From the NCBI GenBank assembly GCA_023388075.1, contig JAEWGX010000031.1, positions 1 through 42,031 on the forward strand: 42,031 nucleotides of DNA, read 5' to 3'. The DNA is from Pseudomonadota bacterium. Lineage in GTDB: Bacteria; Pseudomonadota; Gammaproteobacteria; Burkholderiales; Burkholderiaceae_E. Below the pieces are notes generated by a model. The model searched no databases. It was not told the DNA's origin and saw nothing but the letters and a program-made list of their open reading frames with translations. Below are positions 16,888-25,246 of this stretch, in pieces (positions within the stretch are counted from its first letter, which is position 1; every line of letters begins with the position of its first letter). Both the position numbers and the translations under genes were made by a program.

Positions 16888-18048
16888 ATGGATTTCGAGC
16901 TGAGCGAGGACCAGCGCGCCTACCAGCAGAGCGCGCGGGACTTCGCGGCCGGCGAGTTCGCGCCCGACGCGGCGCGTTGGGATGCCGAGGGCATCTTCCC
17001 GCGCGAAGCGATCGCCAAGGCCGGCGCCCAGGGATTCTGCGGCCTCTACGCCGCACCCGAGCACGGCGGGTTGGGGCTGTCGCGCCTGGATGCGGCCCTC
17101 ATCTTCGAGGAGCTCGCCGCCGGCTGCACCTCCACCACCGCCTACCTCACCATCCACAACATGGCCACGTGGATGATCAGCGCGTTCGCGACGGAAGAAG
17201 TGGCCGCGGCGTGGTGCCCTGCCCTCACCAGCGGCGAGCGGCTCGCCTCGTATTGCCTGACCGAGCCGACGGCGGGGTCGGATGCCGGCTCCATCCGCAC
17301 CCGCGCGAACCTGGAAGGCGACCACTACGTGCTCGACGGCGCCAAGGCCTTCATCTCCGGCGCCGGCGCAACCGACGTGCTGGTGGTGATGGCGCGCACC
17401 GGCGGCGGCGGGCCCGGGGGCATCTCGGCCTTCGTCGTGGCGGCGGACAGCCCGGGCATCAGCTACGGCCGCAAGGAAGAGAAGATGGGCTGGAACAGCC
17501 AGCCCACCCGAGCCATCACCTTCGAGGGGGTTCGCGTACCGGCTGCGCAGCGGCTGGGCGACGAGGGCCAGGGCTTCCGGATCGCCATGAAGGGCCTCGA
17601 TGGCGGCCGCATCAACATCGCCGCCTGCTCGGTGGGCGTGGCGCAGGCCGCGCTCGACGCCGCGCGTGCCCACATGCTCGAACGGCGCCAGTTCAACCAG
17701 CGACTGGCGGACTTCCAGGCACTGCAGTTCAAGCTCGCCGACATGGCCACCAACCTGGTCGCGGCACGGCAGATGGTCCGGCTCGCCGCCAGTCGACTGG
17801 ACGGCGCGGCGCCGGATGCCACCCCCTACTGCGCCATGGCCAAGCGCTTCGCCACCGACGTCGGCTTCGCGGTCTGCAACGACGCGCTGCAGATCCACGG
17901 CGGCTATGGCTACATCCGCGAGTACCCGCTGGAGCGGCACGTGCGCGATGCCCGGGTTCACCAGATACTCGAAGGGACCAACGAGATCATGCGGGTCATC
18001 GTCGCGCGCCGCCTCCTGGAGAAGGCGGATCTCGACGTCCCGCGCTGA
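16888..18048 (+). CDS. Acyl-CoA dehydrogenase, probably isobutyryl-CoA dehydrogenase
   Basis: A 386-residue FAD enzyme that introduces a 2,3-double bond into an acyl-CoA and passes electrons to ETF. Signatures: CLTEPTAGSDAGS (FAD/substrate loop), the DGAKAFISGAGATD beta-domain segment, and LQIHGGYGYIREYPLER. The catalytic base is Glu362 in LEGTNEIMR, the position used by short- and branched-chain enzymes of the isobutyryl/short-chain type. Its place between mmsA and the 3-hydroxyisobutyryl-CoA hydrolase argues for isobutyryl-CoA as substrate. It starts 17 bases after mmsA. Confidence 0.93.
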   Translation: MDFELSEDQRAYQQSARDFAAGEFAPDAARWDAEGIFPREAIAKAGAQGFCGLYAAPEHGGLGLSRLDAALIFEELAAGCTSTTAYLTIHNMATWMISAFATEEVAAAWCPALTSGERLASYCLTEPTAGSDAGSIRTRANLEGDHYVLDGAKAFISGAGATDVLVVMARTGGGGPGGISAFVVAADSPGISYGRKEEKMGWNSQPTRAITFEGVRVPAAQRLGDEGQGFRIAMKGLDGGRINIAACSVGVAQAALDAARAHMLERRQFNQRLADFQALQFKLADMATNLVAARQMVRLAASRLDGAAPDATPYCAMAKRFATDVGFAVCNDALQIHGGYGYIREYPLERHVRDARVHQILEGTNEIMRVIVARRLLEKADLDVPR

Positions 18049-18067
18049 GCACGGCCGGGAGGACGCG

Positions 18068-19228
18068 ATGGCCGATTCGATCCACGTTCGCGAGCTGGCC
18101 ACCGCCTGCGGCAGGCGCTTCGGCGTCGCCACGCTCGCCGCCCCGGAAACGCTCAATGCGCTCACGCTCGCCATGGTGGACGTCCTGCAGACGCAGCTCA
18201 CCCGGTGGGCCACCGATCCCGAGGTGATCGGCGTGGTGCTCGACGGCGAGGGCGAGAAGGCATTCTGCGCCGGTGGCGACGTCATGGAGCTCTATCGCAG
18301 CATGGTCGACGGCGACGCCATGCCGGACTCGCCGAACACCTACGCGCGCCAGTTCTTCTCGCGTGAGTATCGGCTGGACTACCTGATCCACGTCTACCCG
18401 AAGCCGCTGCTCTGCTGGGGCAACGGCATCGTGATGGGCGGCGGCCTGGGCCTCTTCGCCGGCGCCTCCCACCGCGTGGTGACCGAGCGGACCCGGATGG
18501 CGATGCCCGAGATCGGCATCGGCCTCTTTCCCGACGTGGGCGGAAGCTGGTTCCTCAACCGCATGCCGGGACGCCTGGGGCGGTTTCTCGCCCTCACCGG
18601 GGCCCAGCTGGATGCGGCCGACGCCCGCTTCGTCGGCCTCGCGGACCATCGCCTGCCCCAGGCCGCCCGCGACGCGGTCGACACGGCGATCGCCGAGACC
18701 CGCTGGCAGGCGGAGCCGGCCGCGGACTCGCGTCGGTTGAGCCACCTGCTCGAGGCGGTCGCCCGGTCCACCGACGAGGGCGGCGATGCCGGCGCGCGCA
18801 GCGCTGAAGGCCCGACCGCGGCATCGCGACTGCGCGGCCACTACGACGAGGTCGACCTGCTGGTCGGGCACGACTCGCTGGCGGACAGCGCGGTGCGCAT
18901 GGCCGCGGTGGCCGACGACGGTTCCTGGCTCGGCACCGCCGCGCGCGATTTCCGCAGGGGCAGCCCCACTTCCGCGCGGCTGATCGACGAGCTGCTCCGA
19001 CGGGCTCGCCACCTCTCGCTGCGGGAGGTGTTCCAGCTCGAGCTCGACGTGGCGCTCGGCTGCTGCGCGCACCACGATTTCCGCGAGGGGGTCCGGGCAC
19101 TGCTGGTGGACAGGGATCGCAAGCCGCGCTGGCAGCCGGCGCGCCTGGAGGATGTCGACGACGCGCTGGTCGCGGATCATTTCCGGCACCGCTATCCCGG
19201 GGAGAACCCGCTGGAGAACCTGAGATAG
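18068..19228 (+). CDS. 3-hydroxyisobutyryl-CoA hydrolase
   Basis: A 386-residue crotonase-superfamily protein of the HIBYL-CoA hydrolase group, which releases free 3-hydroxyisobutyrate for MmsB. FCAGGDVMELY (oxyanion hole) and MPEIGIGLFPDVGGSWFL (catalytic Glu/Asp region) are present. It is about 120 residues longer than an ordinary enoyl-CoA hydratase, and the C-terminal part DFREGVRALLVDRDRKPRW is diagnostic of hydrolases. It could be annotated loosely as an enoyl-CoA hydratase; the extension makes that less likely. The ATG at 18068 lies 19 bases after the dehydrogenase stop with GGGAGGA upstream. Confidence 0.92.
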   Translation: MADSIHVRELATACGRRFGVATLAAPETLNALTLAMVDVLQTQLTRWATDPEVIGVVLDGEGEKAFCAGGDVMELYRSMVDGDAMPDSPNTYARQFFSREYRLDYLIHVYPKPLLCWGNGIVMGGGLGLFAGASHRVVTERTRMAMPEIGIGLFPDVGGSWFLNRMPGRLGRFLALTGAQLDAADARFVGLADHRLPQAARDAVDTAIAETRWQAEPAADSRRLSHLLEAVARSTDEGGDAGARSAEGPTAASRLRGHYDEVDLLVGHDSLADSAVRMAAVADDGSWLGTAARDFRRGSPTSARLIDELLRRARHLSLREVFQLELDVALGCCAHHDFREGVRALLVDRDRKPRWQPARLEDVDDALVADHFRHRYPGENPLENLR

Positions 19229-19254
19229 GCCGCGAGGACGATACGGAGGGAGTG

Positions 19255-20172
19255 ATGGCAACGAAAGACAACGCAGCACGACGCGTCGGCTTCATCGGGC
19301 TCGGGAACATGGGCTGCCCGATGGCCGCGAACCTGGCCAAGGCCGGCCACGCGATCCAGGGATTCGACCTGTCCGACGCCGCCTGCGAGCAGGCGCGGAC
19401 GCAGGGTCTGGCGATCGCGGAATCGGTCGCGGCCGCCGTGGCCGAGGCGGAGGTCGTGATCAGCATGCTGCCCGCCAGCCGGCACGTCGAAGGGCTCTAC
19501 CTCGGCGACGGCGGCGGCGGCCTGCTCGACCGGATCCGCCCCGGCGCGCTGGTCATCGACTGCAGCACGATTGCCGCGGCCACCTCCAGGCAGGTTGCCA
19601 AGGCTGCCGCGGACAAGGGCCTGCAGATGCTCGATGCACCGGTCTCGGGCGGCACCGCCGGCGCCGCCGCAGCGACGCTCACCTTCATGATCGGTGGCGA
19701 GGCTGCCGCGCTCGATCGCGCCCGTCCGCTGCTCGAGGCGATGGGCAAGAACCTGTTCCACGCCGGCGGCCCCGGCGCCGGCCAGGCCGCCAAGATGTGC
19801 AACAACATGCTGCTCGGCATCCTGATGATCGGCACCAGCGAGGCGCTCGCGCTCGGCCTGGCCAACGGTCTCGATCCGGCGGTGCTCTCGGAGATCATGC
19901 GCCGCAGCTCCGGCGGCAACTGGGCACTGGAGAAGTACAACCCGCTGCCGGGCGTGATGGAGAACGTGCCCGCCGGACGCGGCTATGCCGGCGGCTTCGG
20001 GACCGACCTGATGCTCAAGGACCTGGGGCTGGCGATGGAGTCCGCGCTGGCCAGCGGAACGGCGACGCCGCTCGGGGCGATGGCCCGCAACCTCTACGCC
20101 ATGCACAGCGCCGAGGGCAACGGCGGCCTGGATTTCTCCAGCATCATCCGGCGCTTCCACCACGACGCATAG
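19255..20172 (+). CDS. mmsB: 3-hydroxyisobutyrate dehydrogenase
   Basis: A 305-residue NAD+-dependent beta-hydroxyacid dehydrogenase that oxidises 3-hydroxyisobutyrate to methylmalonate semialdehyde, feeding MmsA. FIGLGNMG (13-20) is the nucleotide loop, DAPVSGGTAGA the substrate-binding signature, and Lys180 in GQAAKMCNN the catalytic lysine. The ATG at 19255 is preferred over a GTG three bases earlier, since GGAGGG then sits at workable spacing. The last 29 bases overlap, tail to tail, with tctA on the other strand. Confidence 0.95.
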   Translation: MATKDNAARRVGFIGLGNMGCPMAANLAKAGHAIQGFDLSDAACEQARTQGLAIAESVAAAVAEAEVVISMLPASRHVEGLYLGDGGGGLLDRIRPGALVIDCSTIAAATSRQVAKAAADKGLQMLDAPVSGGTAGAAAATLTFMIGGEAAALDRARPLLEAMGKNLFHAGGPGAGQAAKMCNNMLLGILMIGTSEALALGLANGLDPAVLSEIMRRSSGGNWALEKYNPLPGVMENVPAGRGYAGGFGTDLMLKDLGLAMESALASGTATPLGAMARNLYAMHSAEGNGGLDFSSIIRRFHHDA

Positions 20173-21664
20173 CGCGCAGCAGCGGCCACGCGATGCCGAT
20201 CAGCGACAACACCATGACGGTGCCGCTGATCGGTCGGGTGAAGAACACGGTCCAGTCGTTATCGAAGCTGACCATGGTGGTCATGAAGTTGGTCTCGGCG
20301 AGCGGTCCCAGGATCGTGCCCAGCACGAGCGGCGCGATCGGGAAGTCGTAGCGCTCGAAGAGATAGCCGAGCAAGCCGAAGAACGAGATCACGTAGAGGT
20401 CCGGGAGGCTGTTGCGCGCGGCGAAGGCGCCGACGAAGCAGAAGACCACCACGAAGGCCGAAACGATCGCCTCCGGCGCGTCCAGCACCTTGCACAGCGG
20501 CCGGATCGCGAAGTAGCCAAGGATGCACATTCCCACCACCGAGACGAAGACGGTGGCGAAGATGGCGTAGATCAGCCCCGGATCGCTCACGAAGACCTGC
20601 GGTCCGGGCTGGATGCCGTGAAGCAGGAAGGCGGCGAGGATGATCGCGGTGGCGCCACTGCCGGGAATGCCCATGGTGAGCAGCGGCACCATGGCGCCGC
20701 CGACCGACGCGGTGGCGGCGGACTTCGCCACCACGATGCCTTCGGGCGAGCCCTTGCCCAGCTCGCCCGACGCCTTGCCGTACTGGCTCTCCATGCCGTA
20801 GGCGACGAACGCGGAAACGGTGGCACCGGCGCCGGGAACCACGCCGACTACAAGACCGGTCAGCGTGCCGCGGGCGAAGGTTGCCTTCATCCGCAGCATC
20901 TGCGCGAGCCTGGGAAACGCGGTGCGATAGCGGGTGGGGTCCTTGCCGACACCGGCCTGCGCCTGCCCTTCGGCCGTGCCGAAGCCCGCACGCATGCGGG
21001 TGAGCACCTCGCCGATGCCGTAGGCGCCGACCATCACCAGCAGGAACTCGATGCCGTCCAGCAGGAACGGCAGCCCGAATGCGAAGCGCTCCGCCCCGTA
21101 GATGGAATCGACGCCGACGGTGGCGATCAGCAGGCCGATGCAGAGGCTGACCAGTGAATTCGCCAGCGACGTGCCCGACAGCGTGACGACGCTCGCGAGG
21201 CCGAAGAAGACGACCGCGAAGAACTCCGGCGACGAGAAGCTGAGCGCCATGGCGGCGACCGGCTTGCTCAGCAGCACCATCACCATCGCGGCGACGATGC
21301 CGCCGACGAAGGCGGCGACTAGCGACCATCCCAGGGCCTCTGCCGCCTTGCCCCGGCGCGTCATCTCGTAGCCGTCCCAGAGCAGCGGCACGTCCATCGG
21401 CTCGCCGGGTATGCGGAACAGGATGGCGGTGATGGCTCCACCATAGGTTCCGGAGGTGTACATGGCCGTGAGCAGGATGAGCGCCGGCGTGACCCCCATG
21501 TTGTAGGTGAACGGCAGCGCCAGGACCACGCCCATCACGAGCGTCAGGCCGGGAAGCACGGCGACCAGCATGCCGAGCACCAGTCCGATCACCATCACCG
21601 CGAAGTTGAGAAGGGAGAAGACAGTGGCAAGGCCGCCCCCCAGGGCGCCGAGGATCTCGATCAC
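20144..21664 (-). CDS. tctA: Tripartite tricarboxylate transporter permease, TctA
   Basis: A 506-residue large membrane subunit of a TctCBA transporter, with about eleven or twelve hydrophobic segments. Family landmarks are GMLVAVLPGLTLVMGVVLALPFTY near the N-terminus, SGTYGGAITAILFRIPGEP, the GVVPGAGATVSAFVAYG repeat in the middle and PLLTMGIPGSGATAIILAA; these paired GIPG/VPGAG loops are thought to form the transport path. It starts four bases after tctB and ends inside the 3' end of mmsB. Substrates of TctA homologues range from citrate to aromatic acids. Confidence 0.95.
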   Translation of the reverse strand: MIEILGALGGGLATVFSLLNFAVMVIGLVLGMLVAVLPGLTLVMGVVLALPFTYNMGVTPALILLTAMYTSGTYGGAITAILFRIPGEPMDVPLLWDGYEMTRRGKAAEALGWSLVAAFVGGIVAAMVMVLLSKPVAAMALSFSSPEFFAVVFFGLASVVTLSGTSLANSLVSLCIGLLIATVGVDSIYGAERFAFGLPFLLDGIEFLLVMVGAYGIGEVLTRMRAGFGTAEGQAQAGVGKDPTRYRTAFPRLAQMLRMKATFARGTLTGLVVGVVPGAGATVSAFVAYGMESQYGKASGELGKGSPEGIVVAKSAATASVGGAMVPLLTMGIPGSGATAIILAAFLLHGIQPGPQVFVSDPGLIYAIFATVFVSVVGMCILGYFAIRPLCKVLDAPEAIVSAFVVVFCFVGAFAARNSLPDLYVISFFGLLGYLFERYDFPIAPLVLGTILGPLAETNFMTTMVSFDNDWTVFFTRPISGTVMVLSLIGIAWPLLRAMRRGGSAG

Positions 21665-21668
21665 GGTG

Positions 21669-22289
21669 TCACTTCACTCCGATCCATTGCAGCAGCGCAA
21701 GTGACAGCACGCGGAAAGGTCCCTCCCCCAGCGGCAGCGAGATGTACGCGACCCGCATGAAGAGCACCACGAGCAGGAAGCTGCCGAGCACGCCGAGCAC
21801 CGCGCACAGCAGCGGTCGCCGCACGCCCCCCACCCAGGGGAAAAGCATCAGGAAGGCCGCGGTCGTGACGAAGAAGCCGAGCCACGGGACGGCCAGCACG
21901 TACCCGGCCACCAGTGCGACGCCGCCCGCGAGCATCCGTGGACGGTCGCTCCCTTGACCCGACGCATCGACGTCCTCTGGATTCGGCGCATCCGCGTCGA
22001 GGAGGTCGATGTCCGGCCGCGACGCGAGGCCGGGCGCCTCGGCGGGTGCGCCACGCAGCAGCCGTCTGCCGGCCTCGAAGGCGCACAACAGCCCCATCAG
22101 CGCGATGATCGCCTTGGGCCATGCGTCCGGCCCGATACGCGTGCCGCCGCCGGTATAGGCATCGATGTGGCTGGCCGACCAGTACAGGAGCACAGCCGTC
22201 ACCAGCATCACCAGGTGAGGCAGCGCATGGCGCAGGCGCGCAGCGGCGCTGGGCGACGACTCCTTGCCCGCGGGATTGCCGTCCCTCAC
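21669..22289 (-). CDS. tctB: Tripartite tricarboxylate transporter small subunit, TctB
   Basis: A 206-residue membrane protein with four hydrophobic segments and a charged loop rich in Asp/Pro (about 90-115). The ARIGPDAWPKAI-like segment GGGTRIGPDAWPKAIIALMG and the C-terminal helices fit TctB, a poorly conserved family, so position counts heavily. The start is GTG at 22287-22289, overlapping the tctC stop as GTGA; no ATG exists upstream in frame within reach. Translational coupling to tctC is likely. Confidence 0.88.
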   Translation of the reverse strand: MRDGNPAGKESSPSAAARLRHALPHLVMLVTAVLLYWSASHIDAYTGGGTRIGPDAWPKAIIALMGLLCAFEAGRRLLRGAPAEAPGLASRPDIDLLDADAPNPEDVDASGQGSDRPRMLAGGVALVAGYVLAVPWLGFFVTTAAFLMLFPWVGGVRRPLLCAVLGVLGSFLLVVLFMRVAYISLPLGEGPFRVLSLALLQWIGVK

Positions 22290-23248
22290 GACTTCTTGGG
22301 CAGGCCGGCCTCGATCAACTGCAACTGCTCCGCGAGGAACGGGCCGGTCTTGTCGGCAGCGATGAAGCTGTCGTCGAAGGCGAGCTGGTCACGCAGGTAC
22401 TTCCGGTAGGTATCGGAAGCGGCCGCCTGGGCGAGCGCCTCCGACATTCGCTTCACCTGTGCCGGGTCCGTGCCGGCGCGCATGACGATGGACCGGAACT
22501 GGCTGATCGCGAAGGAGACGCCGTACTTGCTTGCGAGCGGCGTGCTTTCGTATCCGACCTGCGGCTGCTCCGCGAAGAAGAGCAGCGGGCGCATCTGCTT
22601 GCTCTCCAGGAACGACTTCACGTCCCCCGCCTGCTCCACCAGCACGTCAGCATGGCCCCCCAGGATGGAGGCGTAACGCTCGCCGGGCTTGGCGAACGGC
22701 ACGGGGCGGAACCGGGAGCCCTTCTCGTTGAACTTCACGACGTGCATCTCGTCCGGGCTCCCGAAGCCGGTGATGCCGCACTTGATGTCGGTCTTCTTCG
22801 AATCCTCGAGCAGGTCGTCGAAGGTCTGCCACTTCGCGTCCTGCTTGACGAACAGGCCTGTCGGCTGCCGGATCACCACGCCGACGGGTGCGAGGTCCGA
22901 CAGCTTGTAGCGGCCGCGGCCCCCCGCCAGCGTGCCGAGCGTATCGCCGATGAACACCGCGATGGAATGACCATCGGCCGGCGCCGAGAGCAGCTTGGCC
23001 ATGCCCGTATTGCCGGTGGCTCCCGGGACGTTGAGGATCGGCAGCGACACGCCGAGCAGCGGCTCGAGGAGCTGGCCGAGGGCCCGGGCGACCTGGTCCG
23101 CGCCGCCGCCCGCCCCCCAGGGCACGATGAACTCGATCGGTCGGGACGGGTATTTGTCCTGGGCGAAAGCCGTGCGTCCGGCGATCGACGTGGTGGCGGC
23201 GGCGAGCAGCAACGCCCGCCGGGTGCGGCGATGAGTGCGTTCTTCCAT
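22286..23248 (-). CDS. tctC: Tripartite tricarboxylate transporter substrate-binding protein, TctC/Bug family
   Basis: A 320-residue periplasmic binding protein with an N-terminal export signal (RRTRRALLLAAATTS; the arginine pair is reminiscent of a Tat signal but not a full match). The Bug-family opening YPSRPIEFIVPWGAGGGADQ follows, then NVPGATGNTGMAKLLSAPADG. The ATG at 23248 was chosen because GGAG lies six bases upstream; an earlier in-frame ATG at 23266 has none. First gene of tctC-tctB-tctA. Divergent from the TauE-like gene, 134 bases away, so both units may share a control region. Ligand unknown. Confidence 0.92.
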   Translation of the reverse strand: MEERTHRRTRRALLLAAATTSIAGRTAFAQDKYPSRPIEFIVPWGAGGGADQVARALGQLLEPLLGVSLPILNVPGATGNTGMAKLLSAPADGHSIAVFIGDTLGTLAGGRGRYKLSDLAPVGVVIRQPTGLFVKQDAKWQTFDDLLEDSKKTDIKCGITGFGSPDEMHVVKFNEKGSRFRPVPFAKPGERYASILGGHADVLVEQAGDVKSFLESKQMRPLLFFAEQPQVGYESTPLASKYGVSFAISQFRSIVMRAGTDPAQVKRMSEALAQAAASDTYRKYLRDQLAFDDSFIAADKTGPFLAEQLQLIEAGLPKKS

Positions 23249-23382
23249 GGCAGTCTCCAATGTCATGCGGCATGGTCGGGGCGGGTCTGCTGCCCGCTCG
23301 CGTCGTCGTGGATGCGCTATCCTGCGATCGACGTGGTGGTCATTGTCCTGTCATATCCGCCGATCATGCAAGCGCCTTTCAC

Positions 23383-24135
23383 ATGCTGACGCTCAGCCTG
23401 GCCCAGTTGGCGCTGCTCGGCACGGGGGCGGCGCTGGGCGGACTGGTCTTCGGCGTGATGGGATTCGCCTATGGCGTCGTCGTGTCGCTCTTCATCCACC
23501 ACGGCTTCGCCGCGGCCGACGTCGTCTTCATCGTCGTGGGTGGGGCCCTCGCGCTCAACGTCGGCCTGCTGCCGCGCTTCCGGCGCGAGTTGCGATGGCG
23601 CTCGGCGGCGCCTTCGCTGGCCGGCGCGGCGCTCGGGCTGCCGCTCGGGCTGTGGCTGCTCGCGAGGCTCGATGTCGGAACCATCCGCGCCATCGTCGCG
23701 CTGGTGATCATCGGGTACGGCGTCTTCGCGCTGCGTCGCCACGGGCTCGCGCCGCTGCGGTTCGAACCCGCCAGGCTGCGCGTCGTGGACGGCCTGGTCG
23801 GCTTCGCAGGCGGGGTCGTCGGCGGGATCTGCGGCCTCGGCCCGCTCGTGCCTGCGGTGTGGTTCGGCCTGCGCGGATTGGAGAAAATGGAACAGCGCGC
23901 CCTTGCGCAATGCTATGGTCTGTGCGTACAAGGCGCCATGGTCGCCTGGCTGCTTGCATCCAGCACCGTCTCCCGGGATGCGGTGGAAGGCCTGTTGCTC
24001 GCCCTGCCGGTGATGCTGGCCGGCGCATGGTTGGGACTACAGGGCTTCGAACGCCTCGGCGCCCCGGTTTTCCGCCAGGGCGTGGTGCTGCTCGCGATCG
24101 CCGGCGCGGCGGTGCTCCTGGTCCGGCAACTCTGA
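23383..24135 (+). CDS. TauE/SafE family membrane exporter
   Basis: A 250-residue membrane protein with seven or eight hydrophobic segments and the family's two-fold repeat: GLVFGVMGFAYGVVVS near the start and VGFAGGVVGGICGLGPLVPAVWF in the second half. TauE/SafE proteins export sulfite, sulfonates or organic anions, and some act as importers. The ATG at 23383 was chosen because the membrane domain begins there; an upstream open frame adds a non-hydrophobic stretch. Its stop is five bases before the enolase gene, so the three plus-strand genes look like one operon. The TauD-like gene in it makes sulfite or sulfonate handling conceivable. Confidence 0.85.
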   Translation: MLTLSLAQLALLGTGAALGGLVFGVMGFAYGVVVSLFIHHGFAAADVVFIVVGGALALNVGLLPRFRRELRWRSAAPSLAGAALGLPLGLWLLARLDVGTIRAIVALVIIGYGVFALRRHGLAPLRFEPARLRVVDGLVGFAGGVVGGICGLGPLVPAVWFGLRGLEKMEQRALAQCYGLCVQGAMVAWLLASSTVSRDAVEGLLLALPVMLAGAWLGLQGFERLGAPVFRQGVVLLAIAGAAVLLVRQL

Positions 24136-24140
24136 AAGCG

Positions 24141-25244
24141 ATGCGACGATTCACCGACCTTCAAGCCTGGCGACTGCGCTTGCCGCTCGAGCGCCCCTAT
24201 CGGCTGGCCTTCGGCCCGGTGGAGGCGCTGGATACCATCGTGGTGCGCGCCGTGTGCGCCGCCGCGGGGGCCGGGCCCACGGGCGAGGGATACGGCGAAG
24301 CAACGCTGCTCACCGGCTACACCGAGGAAACCATCGACGAAGCCTGGCGCACGGCCCGCCGCATCGTCCACGACGCGCAGGGCCACGGCTTCGACGTCAG
24401 CGCCACGCTGGACCGCCTCGCAAGCCGGCAGCCGTTTCTCGCCACTGCCTTCCGCACGGCCATGGAAATGTCGACGGCCTCGCCGGCGCTGGCCCTGGCG
24501 GCGCCTGCGCGCGTGCCGATCCTCGGCCTGCTCCAGGCGGACACGCCAGCGCAGGTCGCCGCGGAAACGGAGACGCTTCTCGCGCGGGGCTATCGGACGC
24601 TCAAGGTCAAGGTCGGGTTCGACGCCGCCCGCGACGCCGCGATGGTCGAAGCGGCCCAGCGCGCCGTCGCCGGGCGCGCTCGCCTGCGGCTCGACGCCAA
24701 CCAGGGATACGAGCCCGCTGCCGCCATCGACTTCCTGCGCCGCCTCCAGGGCGAATCCATCGAGCTCTTCGAGCAGCCCTGCGCCGCCGGGGATTGGGAT
24801 GCGCACGCGGCAGTGGTGCCGGTCGCCCGGGAGCGGGCAATCCCGCTGATGCTGGACGAGTCGATCTACGACCTCGGCGACATCGAGCGGGCGGCGCGTC
24901 TCGACGCGGCGGCGTTCGTCAAGGTGAAGCTGATGAAGTTCGGCAGCCTGGCGCGGCTGCGCGAGGCAATAGAACGCATCCGCGCGCTCGGCATGTCCCC
25001 GGTTCTCGGCAACGGCGTAGCCACCGACCTGGGGTGCTGGATGGAGGCTTGCGTCGCCGCGCGGCACATCGACAATGCCGGCGAGATGAACGGGTTCCTC
25101 AAGCCCCGCGCCCGCCTGCTTGCCGACCCGCTGGTCTTTCGCGACGGCGCGATCGAGTTGCCAGCGGCATGGCGGCCGCGGATCGATCGCGCGGAGCTCG
25201 ATCGCCTCGCGATCGCCACTGCCGGCACGGCCGGAAGGAATTGA
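24141..25244 (+). CDS. Mandelate racemase/muconate lactonizing enzyme family protein (enolase superfamily)
   Basis: A 367-residue enolase-superfamily enzyme of the muconate-cycloisomerase subgroup. It has the KxK acid/base pair (Lys155/Lys157 in LKVKVG), metal ligands Asp185 (LDANQGY), Glu211 (FEQP) and Asp239 (LDES), and a second lysine site in VKVKLMKFG (261-268). Members abstract the proton alpha to a carboxylate and include cycloisomerases, o-succinylbenzoate synthases, dipeptide epimerases and racemases; the sequence alone does not choose among them. The ATG at 24141 starts the family N-terminus. Flanked by an exporter and a dioxygenase in a tight operon. Confidence 0.9.
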   Translation: MRRFTDLQAWRLRLPLERPYRLAFGPVEALDTIVVRAVCAAAGAGPTGEGYGEATLLTGYTEETIDEAWRTARRIVHDAQGHGFDVSATLDRLASRQPFLATAFRTAMEMSTASPALALAAPARVPILGLLQADTPAQVAAETETLLARGYRTLKVKVGFDAARDAAMVEAAQRAVAGRARLRLDANQGYEPAAAIDFLRRLQGESIELFEQPCAAGDWDAHAAVVPVARERAIPLMLDESIYDLGDIERAARLDAAAFVKVKLMKFGSLARLREAIERIRALGMSPVLGNGVATDLGCWMEACVAARHIDNAGEMNGFLKPRARLLADPLVFRDGAIELPAAWRPRIDRAELDRLAIATAGTAGRN

Positions 25245-25246
25245 CG

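Noticed and set aside
18068..19228. Annotating this gene as a plain enoyl-CoA hydratase
   Set aside because: Length and the C-terminal DFREGVRALLVDRDRKPRW block fit the hydrolase group better.
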